From contig NZ_JAIWNB010000001.1 of assembly GCF_020215705.1 (NCBI RefSeq), positions 248,001 through 312,000 on the forward strand: DNA of 64,000 nt. Reading direction: 5' to 3'. This document shows positions 53,476 through 61,669 of the stretch, piece after piece; positions within the stretch are counted from its first letter, which is position 1, and every line of letters begins with the position of its first letter. The DNA is from Nonomuraea aurantiaca (GTDB lineage: Bacteria; Actinomycetota; Actinomycetes; Streptosporangiales; Streptosporangiaceae). Under the pieces are notes generated by a model. The model worked only from the letters and a program-made list of their open reading frames with translations, had not been told where the DNA came from and ran no database searches. The position numbers were made by a program, and so were the translations under genes.

Positions 53476-54978
53476 TCAGACCGACTTGCAGGTGGCACCC
53501 CGCCCGGGCATCTTCCCGGCCAGCAGGTAGGAGTCGACGAACCGCTTGACGCACTTGTTGCCCGACAGGTAGGCGCCGTGCCCCTCGCCCTCGTACGTGA
53601 CCAGTGTGGCCGTCTTGAGCTGCGCGGTCAGCTTGGGCGCCCACTCGTACGGCGTGGCGGGGTCGCCCGTGCCGCCCACCACCATGATCGGCGCCGAGCC
53701 GGTCGCGTCTACGTGCTTGGCCTCGTCGTCGCCCTTGACCGGCCAGACGGCGCACAGCCCGCCGGGGCCCTCGCTGCCGAACAGCGGCGACACCTTCACG
53801 GCCGCGTCCTCGGTGCGCCGCAGCGTGGCCAGGTCGGGCCGTTCGGAGGTGTCGGCGCAGGTGATGGCCGGGAAGCTGGTCATCTGCGTGGAGTACGTGC
53901 CGTCCGGGGACCTGCCGGTGTAGGAGTCGGCCAGGTAGAGCAGCGCCTGCCCCTGGCCCTTGAGCGCCGCGCCGAGCGCGTTGCCCAGGAACGGCCAGGC
54001 GAACTCGGAGTAGAGGGCGGCGGCGACGCCGGTGGAGGCCAGGCCCTGGGTGAGGTCGCGCCGGCCGACCTTGAGCGGCTTGACGGCCAGCTGGTTCATT
54101 AGCCGGCCGACGTTCGCGGCGGCGGTCGGCACGTCCTTGCCGACCTCGCAGCGGTCCTTGACGCAGGACTTCAGGAAGCTCTGGTACGCGTGCTGGAAGC
54201 CGCGGGTCTGGGCCAGGGTGCGCTGCTCGAACGTGACCGTGGGGTCGAGGGGGGCGTCGAGCACCATGCGGCCCACCCTCGTGGGGAACTTGGTGGCGTA
54301 GACGGCGCCCAGCTGCGTGCCGTACGACATGCCGACGAAGTTGAGCTTCTCGTCGCCCAGCGCGGTACGCAGCCGGTCCATGTCGCGGGCGGCGTTGACC
54401 GTGCCGACGTACGGCAGGATCTTGCCGGAGTCCTTCTCGCAGTGCTGGGCCAGCTCCTTGTTGGCCGCGTCACCCTCCGCGCGGGTCTGCTCGTTGTCGG
54501 GCAGGGTGTCGAGGGCCATGTACTTGTCCAGCTCGGCAGTGTCGCCGCAGCGCACCCCCGAGCTCCGCTCCACGCCGCGCGGGTCGAAGCTGACCAGGTC
54601 GTAACGGGAGCGCAGGCTGGAGAGCGACTTGGCGGCCTGGTCAAGGGTGTCGACGCCGGAGCCCCCCGGCCCGCCGAAGTTGAACACCAGTGAGCCCAGC
54701 CGCTTGCTCTGGTCGGTGGCGGGGATCTTGATGAGCGCCATCTCGATCTTGTCTCCACCGGGATCGGCGTAGTCGAGGGGCACCGCCAGCTTGGCGCACC
54801 GCACCGAGGTGTCCTGCCTGGCCGGTCGCTGCCCGTCGGGCCGCTTGAGGTCCGTGCACGGCCCCCAGGCGATCTGCTCGGCGGCGCCGGTGTCTCCATC
54901 CACAGCCGGTTTCGTCGGTGCGCTCATGCAGGCAGCAGCCGATGTGGCCAGCGTGACAACGGCAAGGACGCGTCGCAT
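53476..54978 (-). CDS. exported alpha/beta hydrolase, tripeptidyl aminopeptidase-like
   Basis: This is a 500-residue hydrolase of the SlpD/TAP group of actinomycete exopeptidases. The signal sequence RRVLAVVTLATSAAACMSAP carries a possible lipobox Cys (SAAAC), suggesting a lipoprotein. The catalytic Ser is in NFVGMSYGTQLGAVYA (GxSxG); Asp is in VVGGTGDPATPYEWA and His in EGEGHGAYLSGN. The C-terminal TAP-like domain includes SPLFGSEGPGGLCAVWP. GTG/ATG choices: ATG 54978 has GGGGAG six bases upstream and fits best. It cleaves peptides from N-termini outside the cell. Confidence 0.92.
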   Translation of the reverse strand: MRRVLAVVTLATSAAACMSAPTKPAVDGDTGAAEQIAWGPCTDLKRPDGQRPARQDTSVRCAKLAVPLDYADPGGDKIEMALIKIPATDQSKRLGSLVFNFGGPGGSGVDTLDQAAKSLSSLRSRYDLVSFDPRGVERSSGVRCGDTAELDKYMALDTLPDNEQTRAEGDAANKELAQHCEKDSGKILPYVGTVNAARDMDRLRTALGDEKLNFVGMSYGTQLGAVYATKFPTRVGRMVLDAPLDPTVTFEQRTLAQTRGFQHAYQSFLKSCVKDRCEVGKDVPTAAANVGRLMNQLAVKPLKVGRRDLTQGLASTGVAAALYSEFAWPFLGNALGAALKGQGQALLYLADSYTGRSPDGTYSTQMTSFPAITCADTSERPDLATLRRTEDAAVKVSPLFGSEGPGGLCAVWPVKGDDEAKHVDATGSAPIMVVGGTGDPATPYEWAPKLTAQLKTATLVTYEGEGHGAYLSGNKCVKRFVDSYLLAGKMPGRGATCKSV

Positions 54979-55077
54979 GTCCATCTCCCCCTCGATAGCT
55001 CCGGGGGAAGTTTTCCCCACAATACGTGAGTGCGTATCAACGGCGCGAGGCGGCACGTACCCCTCCTGACGGAAAAT

Positions 55078-55117
55078 GGCGACGCCCCCGCGGAAGACCT
55101 TCCGCGGGGGCGTCGCC
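55078..55117 (-). terminator. intrinsic terminator after aceE
   Basis: A perfect 18-bp stem with a four-base loop (minus-strand GGCGACGCCCCCGCGGAA arm) is followed on the minus strand by an ATTTTCC T-rich run. It sits 14 bases past the aceE stop. Confidence 0.92.
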
Positions 55118-55131
55118 GTCAGGTTGTGCGC

Positions 55132-57879
55132 TCAGACGCCCATCGACTGGGTGTCGTTGCTCTCCGCGCCACCGGCCTCGGTGACGCCGTTCTTGAGGTG
55201 GTAGCGGGCGATCGCCTCGCGCAGCACCTCGCCGTCGAGCTCGCCGCGCTTGACCAGGCTGGTCAGCACGGCCAGCGTGATCGAGGCGGCGTCGACGTGG
55301 AAGTGGCGGCGCAGCGCCGAGCGGGTGTCGGACAGGCCGAACCCGTCGGTGCCCAGCGAGGACCAGTCACCCGGCACCCACTGCGCGATCTGGTCCTGTA
55401 CGGCCTTCATGTAGTCGCTGACGCCCACGAACGGGCCGGCGGCCTGGGAGAGGGCCTGGGTGACGTACGGCACGCGCGGCTCGGCGTCGGGGTTGAGCAG
55501 GTTGTGCTCCTCGCACGCCAGCGCGTCGCGGCGCAGCTCGGTCCAGGAAGTCGCCGACCACACGTCGGCCGACACGCCCCAGTCCTCGGCCAGCAGCCGC
55601 TGGGCCTCGACGGCCCACGGTCCCGCTACGCCCGACGACAGGATGTTGGCCTTCGGTCCCTGCGTCTGCGGCCCCTCGGCGAACCGGTAGAGGCCCTTGA
55701 GCAGGCCCTGCACGTCGAGGTCCGCCGGCTGCGGGGGCTGCGTGTAGGGCTCGTTGTAGACGGTCAGGTAGTAGAAGACGTTCTCCTGCTGCTCGCCGTA
55801 CATCCGGCGCAGGCCGTCCTTGACGATGTGCGCGACCTCGAACGCCCACGAGGGGTCGTAGGAGAGGGCGCCCGGGTTCGTCGAGGCGATCAGCGGCGTG
55901 TGGCCGTCCTCGTGCTGCAGGCCCTCGCCGTTGAGCGTGGTGCGGCCGGCCGTGGCGCCGAGCAGGAAACCGCGGCCCATCTGGTCGGCCATCTGCCACA
56001 TCTGGTCGCCGGTGCGCTGCCAGCCGAACATCGAATAGAAGATGTAGACCGGGATCATGTGCTCGCCGTGCGTGGCGTAGGCCGTGCCCGCCGCGATCGC
56101 CGAGGCCATCGAGCCCGACTCGCTGATGCCCTCGTGCAGGATCTGGCCCTGGACGGCCTCCTTGTACGACAGCAGCAGCTCCCTGTCGACGGCCTCGTAC
56201 GTCTGGCCGTGCGGGGAGTAGATCTTCGCCGTCGGGAACATCGCGTCGAGGCCGAACGTACGGGCCTCGTCGGGGATGATCGGCACGAACCGGTGGCCGA
56301 TCTCCTTGTCGCGCATCAGGTCCTTCAGCAGGCGCACGAAGGCCATCGTGGTGGCCACCTGCTGCTTGCCCGAACCCTTGCCGAACTGCTCGTAGACGTT
56401 GTCGGCGGGCAGCTTGACCGGCTTGGCGCGCATGACGCGCTTGGGCAGCACGCCGCCCAGGGCCGCGCGGCGCTCCCGCATGTACTCGATCTCGGGGTCG
56501 TTCTCGCCCGGGTGGAAGTAGGGGGGCAGCTCGCCCTCGAGCGCGGAGTCGGGGATCGGCAGGTAGAGCCGGTCGCGGAACTCCTTGAGCTCGGCCTTGG
56601 TGAGCTTCTTCATCTGGTGGGTGGCGTTGCGCGCCTCGAAGTCCTTGCCGAGCGTCCAGCCCTTGATGGTCTGGGCCAGGATGACCGTCGGCTGGCCGAC
56701 GTGCTCACGGGCCGCCTTGAACGCCGCGTAGACCTTGCGGTAGTCGTGACCGCCGCGCGACAGCTTGCGGATGTCGTCGTCGGACATGTGCTCGACCATC
56801 TTGCGCAGGCGCGGGTCGCCGCCGAAGAAGTTGTCGCGGATGTAGCCGCCGGACTCGACGGAGTAGGTCTGGAACTGGCCGTCGGGCGTGGTGTTCATCT
56901 GGTTGACCAGCACGCCGTCGACGTCGGCCGCCAGCAGCGGGTCCCAGTCGCGGCCCCAGACGACCTTGATGACGTTCCAGCCGGCGCCCCGGAAGTAGGA
57001 CTCCAGCTCCTGGATGATCTTGCCGTTGCCGCGTACCGGGCCGTCGAGCCGCTGCAGGTTGCAGTTGATGACGAAGGTGAGGTTGTCGAGCTCCTCGCGG
57101 GCCGCCAGGCCGATCGCGCCGAGCGACTCGGGCTCGTCCATCTCGCCGTCGCCCAGGAACGCCCATACGTGGCTGCGGCTGGTGTCCTTGATCTGGCGGT
57201 TGAGCAGGTAGCGGTTGAACCGCGCCTGGTAGATCGCCCCGATCGGGCCCAGGCCCATGGAGACGGTCGGGAACTCCCAGAAATCGGGCATGAGCCGCGG
57301 GTGGGGGTAGGAGGGCAGGCCGTGGAAGCCGTGCGAGAGCTCCTGCCGGAACGCGTCCATCTGCGCCTCGTTGAGGCGGCCCTCCAGGTAGGCGCGGGCG
57401 TAGATGCCCGGCGCGGCGTGGCCCTGGAAGAAGACCTGGTCGCCCGACTCGCCGTGGTCCTTGCCGCGGAAGAAGTGGTTGAAGCCCACCTCGTAGAGCG
57501 ACGCGGCCGAGGCGTAGGTGGCGATGTGGCCGCCCACGTTGGTGCGCGCGTTGGCGCGGGACACCATGATCGCGGCGTTCCAGCGGATGTAGGCGCGGAT
57601 CCGCCGCTCGACGTGCTCGTCGCCGGGGAACCAGGGCTCGCGCTCCGGCGGGATCGTGTTGATGTAGTCGGTGCTGCGCAGGCCCGGCACGCCGACCTGG
57701 TGCTCGCGGGCGCGCTCCAGCATGCGGAGCATCAAGTAGCGAGCTCTGCTGCGGCCCTCCGTCTTGACGACGTTGTCGAGGGACTCGAGCCACTCGTTGG
57801 TCTCACTGGGGTCGACATCAGGCAGTTGGCTGGGTAGGCCGTCGCTGATGATCGAGAATCGCTGGCGTCCGGAAGCCAC
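55132..57879 (-). CDS. aceE: pyruvate dehydrogenase E1 component, homodimeric
   Basis: This is a 915-residue thiamine-diphosphate enzyme that decarboxylates pyruvate and acetylates the E2 lipoyl group, producing acetyl-CoA for the fatty-acid pathway. The single-chain form is typical of actinobacteria. Motifs include [20 protein letters not shown], the ThDP-binding region [16 protein letters not shown] with [35 protein letters not shown] and [18 protein letters not shown] 57879 ([15 protein letters not shown]) is preceded by GGAAGG and matches family N-termini; ATG 57930 is an alternative. A strong terminator follows. It is divergent from DUF1918. Confidence 0.95.
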   Translation of the reverse strand: MASGRQRFSIISDGLPSQLPDVDPSETNEWLESLDNVVKTEGRSRARYLMLRMLERAREHQVGVPGLRSTDYINTIPPEREPWFPGDEHVERRIRAYIRWNAAIMVSRANARTNVGGHIATYASAASLYEVGFNHFFRGKDHGESGDQVFFQGHAAPGIYARAYLEGRLNEAQMDAFRQELSHGFHGLPSYPHPRLMPDFWEFPTVSMGLGPIGAIYQARFNRYLLNRQIKDTSRSHVWAFLGDGEMDEPESLGAIGLAAREELDNLTFVINCNLQRLDGPVRGNGKIIQELESYFRGAGWNVIKVVWGRDWDPLLAADVDGVLVNQMNTTPDGQFQTYSVESGGYIRDNFFGGDPRLRKMVEHMSDDDIRKLSRGGHDYRKVYAAFKAAREHVGQPTVILAQTIKGWTLGKDFEARNATHQMKKLTKAELKEFRDRLYLPIPDSALEGELPPYFHPGENDPEIEYMRERRAALGGVLPKRVMRAKPVKLPADNVYEQFGKGSGKQQVATTMAFVRLLKDLMRDKEIGHRFVPIIPDEARTFGLDAMFPTAKIYSPHGQTYEAVDRELLLSYKEAVQGQILHEGISESGSMASAIAAGTAYATHGEHMIPVYIFYSMFGWQRTGDQMWQMADQMGRGFLLGATAGRTTLNGEGLQHEDGHTPLIASTNPGALSYDPSWAFEVAHIVKDGLRRMYGEQQENVFYYLTVYNEPYTQPPQPADLDVQGLLKGLYRFAEGPQTQGPKANILSSGVAGPWAVEAQRLLAEDWGVSADVWSATSWTELRRDALACEEHNLLNPDAEPRVPYVTQALSQAAGPFVGVSDYMKAVQDQIAQWVPGDWSSLGTDGFGLSDTRSALRRHFHVDAASITLAVLTSLVKRGELDGEVLREAIARYHLKNGVTEAGGAESNDTQSMGV

Positions 57880-58367
57880 TGGGTCTCGCCTTCCGAGGAT
57901 GACTGATGTCTGGTCTGGGTCGCCTTCCATCCTGGTCGCTTACCGTAGAAAGTGCATCTCTACTGGCCGGTAACCAGTGTGTCCCTGCTGGCAGGGTCAC
58001 GATCAGTGGCCTAGACCACCGATGGTAGGACGAATCCCGGCCAAGGTTACCTTGGCCCGTCAATTTAACAAGACCGGAAAAGCTACGAAATTTCGCCGGG
58101 CGTGGCGTGGAGGGTCCGTCGAAGGGACCACCGGGGCGCGATGCGCCGGGCGAGTCTAGCCGCAAGCCTCTGAGCACTCTCGCCGGCGGCGGGTCGGGGG
58201 CGACGATCCCGCCCTTGACCAGCACGACAGCGGCAGGGGGATGACAGGTGCGGCTCGAAGCGCCGCATCCTGCCAGCGTAACGTTTCGGTCAGGATTCTC
58301 CCTCTCCCTACGGAGGGAGGAGTGTGTCCCTCTTTTCGAACGGCGCTCTCCGTACGAGTCTGGAGAT
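57880..58367. other. aceE-DUF1918 intergenic region
   Basis: About 490 bases upstream of both divergent genes contain no supported gene. A purine/pyrimidine hairpin (CTCCCTCTCCC against GGAGGGAGG) lies at about 58298-58323 upstream of DUF1918. The aceE promoter must be in the left half; a TTACCTTGGC patch near 58047 is visible, without a clear consensus pair. Confidence 0.5.
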
Positions 58368-58550
58368 ATGAACGCGACGATAGGCGACCGGCTGCTGGTG
58401 CACGGCAACACGGTCGGCGAGCGGGACCACGGTGGCATCATCATCGAGGTCCACGGCACCGACGGTGGGCCCCCGTACATCGTGCGGTTCGACGACGGGC
58501 ACACCGGGCTGGTGTTTCCCGGCCCTGATGCGGTCGTCGTACCTAAGTAG
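58368..58550 (+). CDS. DUF1918 domain protein
   Basis: This is a 60-residue small SH3-like beta protein conserved in actinobacteria. The whole sequence fits DUF1918: IGDRLLVHGNTVGERDHGGI, then GPPYIVRFDDGHTGLVFPGP and a terminal VVVP. Function is unknown; family members are predicted to be small cytosolic binding proteins. ATG 58368 has GGAG only two bases upstream, which is closer than usual. It is followed by the YjbQ gene 9 bases later, probably in one transcript. Confidence 0.83.
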   Translation: MNATIGDRLLVHGNTVGERDHGGIIIEVHGTDGGPPYIVRFDDGHTGLVFPGPDAVVVPK

Positions 58551-58559
58551 AATTCGTGT

Positions 58560-58967
58560 GTGAGATCTCAGATCATCTCCGTGGCCACGGGTTCACGGGA
58601 GACGGTGCACGACATCACCTCCGACTGCGCGGACTTCGTGCGGACGCTGGGGGAGGACGGGCTGCTGCACGTCTTCGTACCGCACGCGACGGCCGGGGTG
58701 GCACTGATGGAGCTGGGGTCGGGCAGTGATGACGATCTCGTCGCCGCCTTGCGCGATCTGCTCCCGGCCGACGACAGGTGGCGTCACGCCCACGGGTCGG
58801 CCGGTCATGGCAGGTCACACGTCATGCCCGCGCTAATCCCGCCGTACGCGACCATCCCCGTACTCGGCGGGCGTCTGGCACTGGGCACCTGGCAGTCCAT
58901 CGCAATCGTCGACCTTAATGTCGACAACCCGCAACGCCAGGTCCGCCTGTCGTTTCTGTCGGATTGA
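58560..58967 (+). CDS. YjbQ family protein (secondary thiamine-phosphate synthase-like)
   Basis: This is a 135-residue protein of the UPF0047/YjbQ family, conserved through bacteria and archaea. Family features are FVPHATAGVALMELGSGSDD, DDRWRHAHGSAGHGRSHVMP and LALGTWQSIAIVDLNVDNPQ with the characteristic His residues. Members have been linked to thiamine-phosphate synthase activity in E. coli. GTG 58560 follows the DUF1918 stop by nine bases. Conservation of His and the GTWQ motif makes the assignment firm, the role less so. Confidence 0.92.
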   Translation: MRSQIISVATGSRETVHDITSDCADFVRTLGEDGLLHVFVPHATAGVALMELGSGSDDDLVAALRDLLPADDRWRHAHGSAGHGRSHVMPALIPPYATIPVLGGRLALGTWQSIAIVDLNVDNPQRQVRLSFLSD

Positions 58968-59084
58968 TACGGCCCGACTACGGCCGTACCCGTGGCGACC
59001 GTTGACGACTAAGGGTCACAGCGTGTGGACTGTCCCGAAGCGATAAACCGCATATGCGGGGCCACTCAAGCAGGAGGGATAAAC

Positions 59085-59513
59085 GTGAGCGCGACCGCGG
59101 GTCAGGCGCAAAGTGAGCGCGGCCTGGCCGAACGGCTCGGCCTCAAGCCGGGTCAGGTGGTGCAGGAGATCGGTTGGGACGAGGACGTCGACGACGAGCT
59201 TCGCGACTCCATCGAGGACCTGACCGGTAACGAGTTGCTGGACGAGGAGACCGACGACGTAGTCGACGTGGTGCTGCTGTGGTGGCGCGACGGCGACGGC
59301 GATCTCTTCGACGTCCTCACCAACGCCATGCGAGCCCTCGCCGAGGCCGGCCAGATCTGGCTGCTGACTCCCAAGGCCGGGCGCGACGGCCATGTGGAGC
59401 CGAGCGACATCGGGGAGGATGCCGCTACCGCGGGTCTCTCGCAGACCAGCAGCATCTCCGCCGCGCCTGACTGGTCAGGGACCAGACTGGTCTCGCCGAA
59501 GGGCCGGCGCTAG
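59085..59513 (+). CDS. DUF3052 family protein
   Basis: This is a 142-residue conserved actinobacterial protein. Family stretches are LAERLGLKPGQVVQEIGWDE, DELRDSIEDLTGNELLDEE, VVLLWWRDGDGDLFDVLTNA and GQIWLLTPKAGRDGHVEPSD. No enzyme motif is visible. GTG 59085 has a near-consensus AGGAGGGA. It sits between yjbQ and the peroxiredoxin gene, a placement near aceE that I recall as common in Streptomyces. A function in pyruvate metabolism or redox has been proposed only from neighbourhood. Confidence 0.88.
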   Translation: MSATAGQAQSERGLAERLGLKPGQVVQEIGWDEDVDDELRDSIEDLTGNELLDEETDDVVDVVLLWWRDGDGDLFDVLTNAMRALAEAGQIWLLTPKAGRDGHVEPSDIGEDAATAGLSQTSSISAAPDWSGTRLVSPKGRR

Positions 59514-59550
59514 GGAGCCTGAGCGCCTGCCATGCGGCAGGATGGCGTGT

Positions 59551-60012
59551 GTGAACGAACGTCCTGCCGAGGTCGGCGCGCTTGCTCCAGACTTCGAACT
59601 GCGGGACCAGCACGGCACTCCGGTGAAGCTGTCGGGCCTCCGGGGGAGGAAGGTCGTGCTGGTCTTCTATCCGCTTGCCTTCAGTGGCGTGTGCCATCGG
59701 GAGCTGTCGGCGCTGCGCGATGCCCAGGAATCCCTGGCTGACGCGGCGCTCCTCACCGTCTCGGTCGACTCCATGTTCACCCATCGCGCCTGGGCGGACG
59801 TGGAGGGTTACGCGTTCCCTCTGCTCTCCGATTTCTGGCCACATGGACAGGTCGCGCGGGCGTACGGTGTGTTCGATGACGAGAAGGGGGTTTCTCTGCG
59901 GGGGACCTTCATCATCGACGGCGCGGGCGTGATCCGGTGGTCGGTGGTCAATCCGACCAGCCAGGCACGTGACGTAGCCGATTACGTCAAGGCACTCGCC
60001 GACATTTCTTAA
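59551..60012 (+). CDS. peroxiredoxin (AhpE/BCP type)
   Basis: This is a 153-residue thiol peroxidase. The peroxidatic Cys is in FSGVCHRELSALRD; the N-terminal VGALAPDFELRDQHGTPVKL and VVLVFYPLAFS are typical, and PLLSDFWPHGQVARAYGVFD plus RGTFIIDGAGVIRW complete the fold. No second Cys aligns with a resolving position, so it is probably a one-Cys enzyme reduced by mycothiol/mycoredoxin or another thiol. GTG 59551 has AGGA seven bases upstream; ATG 59542 is an alternative. It is in line with DUF3052 upstream and the zinc-ribbon gene 11 bases downstream. Confidence 0.93.
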   Translation: MNERPAEVGALAPDFELRDQHGTPVKLSGLRGRKVVLVFYPLAFSGVCHRELSALRDAQESLADAALLTVSVDSMFTHRAWADVEGYAFPLLSDFWPHGQVARAYGVFDDEKGVSLRGTFIIDGAGVIRWSVVNPTSQARDVADYVKALADIS

Positions 60013-60023
60013 CGGAGGAAACG

Positions 60024-60350
60024 ATGCCCTGCTACCGCTGCGGGGCCCGGCAGACGGACCCCGTCCGTGGCGCCAGCCCGTGGAAGCGGGGGGTACGCCG
60101 CGAGACGCAGGTGCTCATCTGCCCGGACTGTCAACGGCTGCACGACCTCGACCTCGACGCGTGCGGCACGTGCGGGTCCACGGCGCTGATCTGCCGGCTG
60201 GGTGAGGTGGAGTGCAGGGCCTGCGGGGCCGTGCGGCAGGCGCGGGCGGACGCGTTCGTGGGGTCGGACGCGATGGCGGGCTCGGGCGCCCCGCCGGGCC
60301 TCTCGGCCGAGGTCGAGGCGGCGCTGAACCGGGTACTCGGCCGGGCCTGA
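60024..60350 (+). CDS. small zinc-ribbon-like protein
   Basis: This is a 108-residue protein with five CxxC-type Cys pairs or half pairs: CYRCGARQTDP at the start, LICPDCQRLHDLD, LDACGTCGSTALICRLGEVE and CRACGAVRQ. This spacing suggests two zinc-ribbon modules. The last third is Gly/Ala-rich and ends VEAALNRVLGRA. ATG 60024 follows GGAGG. It is in the same run as the peroxiredoxin and could be redox- or RNA-associated; I do not recognise a named family. Confidence 0.75.
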   Translation: MPCYRCGARQTDPVRGASPWKRGVRRETQVLICPDCQRLHDLDLDACGTCGSTALICRLGEVECRACGAVRQARADAFVGSDAMAGSGAPPGLSAEVEAALNRVLGRA

Positions 60351-60504
60351 CCTGGGGCGCCGAGGGCGCCGGGGGCGCGGCCTTGGGTGCGTCGCGGGCG
60401 AAGCGCTGGGGGCGTTGGAGGCGAAGCCCTGGGGGCGTCGGGGGCGCAGCCCGCCTTTATCCAGACATTTGCTGAGCTGCGCTATCGTCTCCTGCGTGTC
60501 TGCA

Positions 60505-61446
60505 ATGAGTTCGTTCGTGGTGGCGCTCGACGTCGGTGGCACGTCCATGAAGGGCGGCCTGGTCAGCGAGTCCGGCGCGGTGCTGCTGAGCGAGCGTTGC
60601 CCGACTCCGCGTACGGAGGGCCCGGAAGCGGTCGTGGCCGCCATCCGCGAGTTCATCAGCCACCTGGCCGCCTCCGGCGACGGCATCCCGGCAGGCGTCG
60701 GACTGGCCGTGCCTGGGCTGGTGTCCGAGGACGTGGCCGTCTACGCGGCGAACCTCGGCTGGCGTGACGTCCAGGCCTCCGACTTCACCGCGCTCGACGT
60801 GCCGGTCATGCTGGGTCACGACGTACGTACCGGCGGCCTCGCGGAAAGCGTCCTCGGCGCGGGGCGCGGCGTCTCCGACTTCCTCTTCCTGCCCATCGGC
60901 ACGGGCATCGCCGGCGCCATGATCGTCCACGGCGAGCCGTACGGCGGCTCCTCCGGCTGGGGCGGCGAGATCGGCCACATCCCGGTCTTCCCGGACGGCG
61001 AGGAGTGCGCGTGCGGCCAGTTCGGCTGCCTGGAGACGTACGCGTCGGCGGCCTCGGTCGGCCGGCGCTACAGCCTCCGCTCCGGCCTGAAGGACGTCCG
61101 CGCCGAACAGGTCGTCTCCTCGGACGACCCCCTGGCCGTAGAGGTGTGGGACGAGGCGGTGGAGGCCCTCTCGCTGGCCCTGGCCACGTACACCCTGCTC
61201 CTGGACCCCTCCATGATCGTCCTGGGCGGCGGCCTGGCCGAGGCGGGCCCGGCCCTCTTCGACCCCGTCCGCACCCGCCTCGTCAAACGCCTCGCCTTCC
61301 GAGACGCCCCACCCCTGCTGCCCGCCGCTCTGGGCGTCGACGCCGGCATGCTGGGGGCGGCCTTGCTGGGCTGGCGCGCGGCCGGCCGGGAAGACCTGGG
61401 GGCCGGGTGGGTGGTGGATGTGCGATCGGAGCCGTTGGTGTCGTAA
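60505..61446 (+). CDS. ROK family glucokinase
   Basis: This is a 313-residue sugar kinase phosphorylating glucose or a related sugar with ATP. The phosphate-1 motif is VALDVGGTSMKGGLV, the catalytic Asp is in MLGHDVRTGGLAE, and the zinc motif GHIPVFPDGEECACGQFGCLE is intact; VLGGGLAEAGPAL is the adenosine motif. No N-terminal winged helix is present, so it is an enzyme and not a ROK repressor. ATG 60505 is chosen because upstream residues are low-complexity; GTG 60496 is an alternative. No ribosome site is visible, so leaderless translation is possible, with TATCGT at about 60483 as -10. Confidence 0.9.
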   Translation: MSSFVVALDVGGTSMKGGLVSESGAVLLSERCPTPRTEGPEAVVAAIREFISHLAASGDGIPAGVGLAVPGLVSEDVAVYAANLGWRDVQASDFTALDVPVMLGHDVRTGGLAESVLGAGRGVSDFLFLPIGTGIAGAMIVHGEPYGGSSGWGGEIGHIPVFPDGEECACGQFGCLETYASAASVGRRYSLRSGLKDVRAEQVVSSDDPLAVEVWDEAVEALSLALATYTLLLDPSMIVLGGGLAEAGPALFDPVRTRLVKRLAFRDAPPLLPAALGVDAGMLGAALLGWRAAGREDLGAGWVVDVRSEPLVS

Positions 61447-61463
61447 GGTGTAGTGCCGATCAG

Positions 61464-61535
61464 GGGCGGTTAGCTCAGCGGTAGAGCACTCGCCTTACAA
61501 GCGAGGGGTCACTGGTTCGAACCCAGTACCGCCCA
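61464..61535 (+). tRNA. tRNA-Val (anticodon UAC)
   Basis: A 72-base cloverleaf is complete: acceptor stem GGGCGGT/ACCGCCC, D stem GCTC/GAGC, anticodon stem CTCGC/GCGAG with loop CTTACAA (anticodon TAC), and T stem ACTGG/CCAGT with TTCGAAC. The discriminator A at 61535 is followed by CCT, so the CCA end is not encoded. Confidence 0.96.
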
Positions 61536-61546
61536 CCTGTGAGAAG

Positions 61547-61572
61547 GCTCCGCTCGTGATCATGAGCGGAGC
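61547..61572. terminator. hairpin terminator after tRNA-Val
   Basis: A 9-bp stem GCTCCGCTC/GAGCGGAGC extends through further weak pairs across the GTGATCAT centre, forming a near-continuous palindrome. It lies 11 bases past the tRNA and 98 bases before the caspase-gene stop on the other strand. Confidence 0.75.
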
Positions 61573-61669
61573 GCCTGCGGGATGGGAGACATCGTCTCCT
61601 GGCTGAGGGTGCGGGAGGACGGCCTGCTCACTGCGCGGGCCGTACCCCGCCTACGCCTCCCCTGGTAAC

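Noticed and set aside
55030..57837. 935-residue open frame antisense to aceE
   Set aside because: It is a shadow of aceE and runs across the aceE terminator hairpin.
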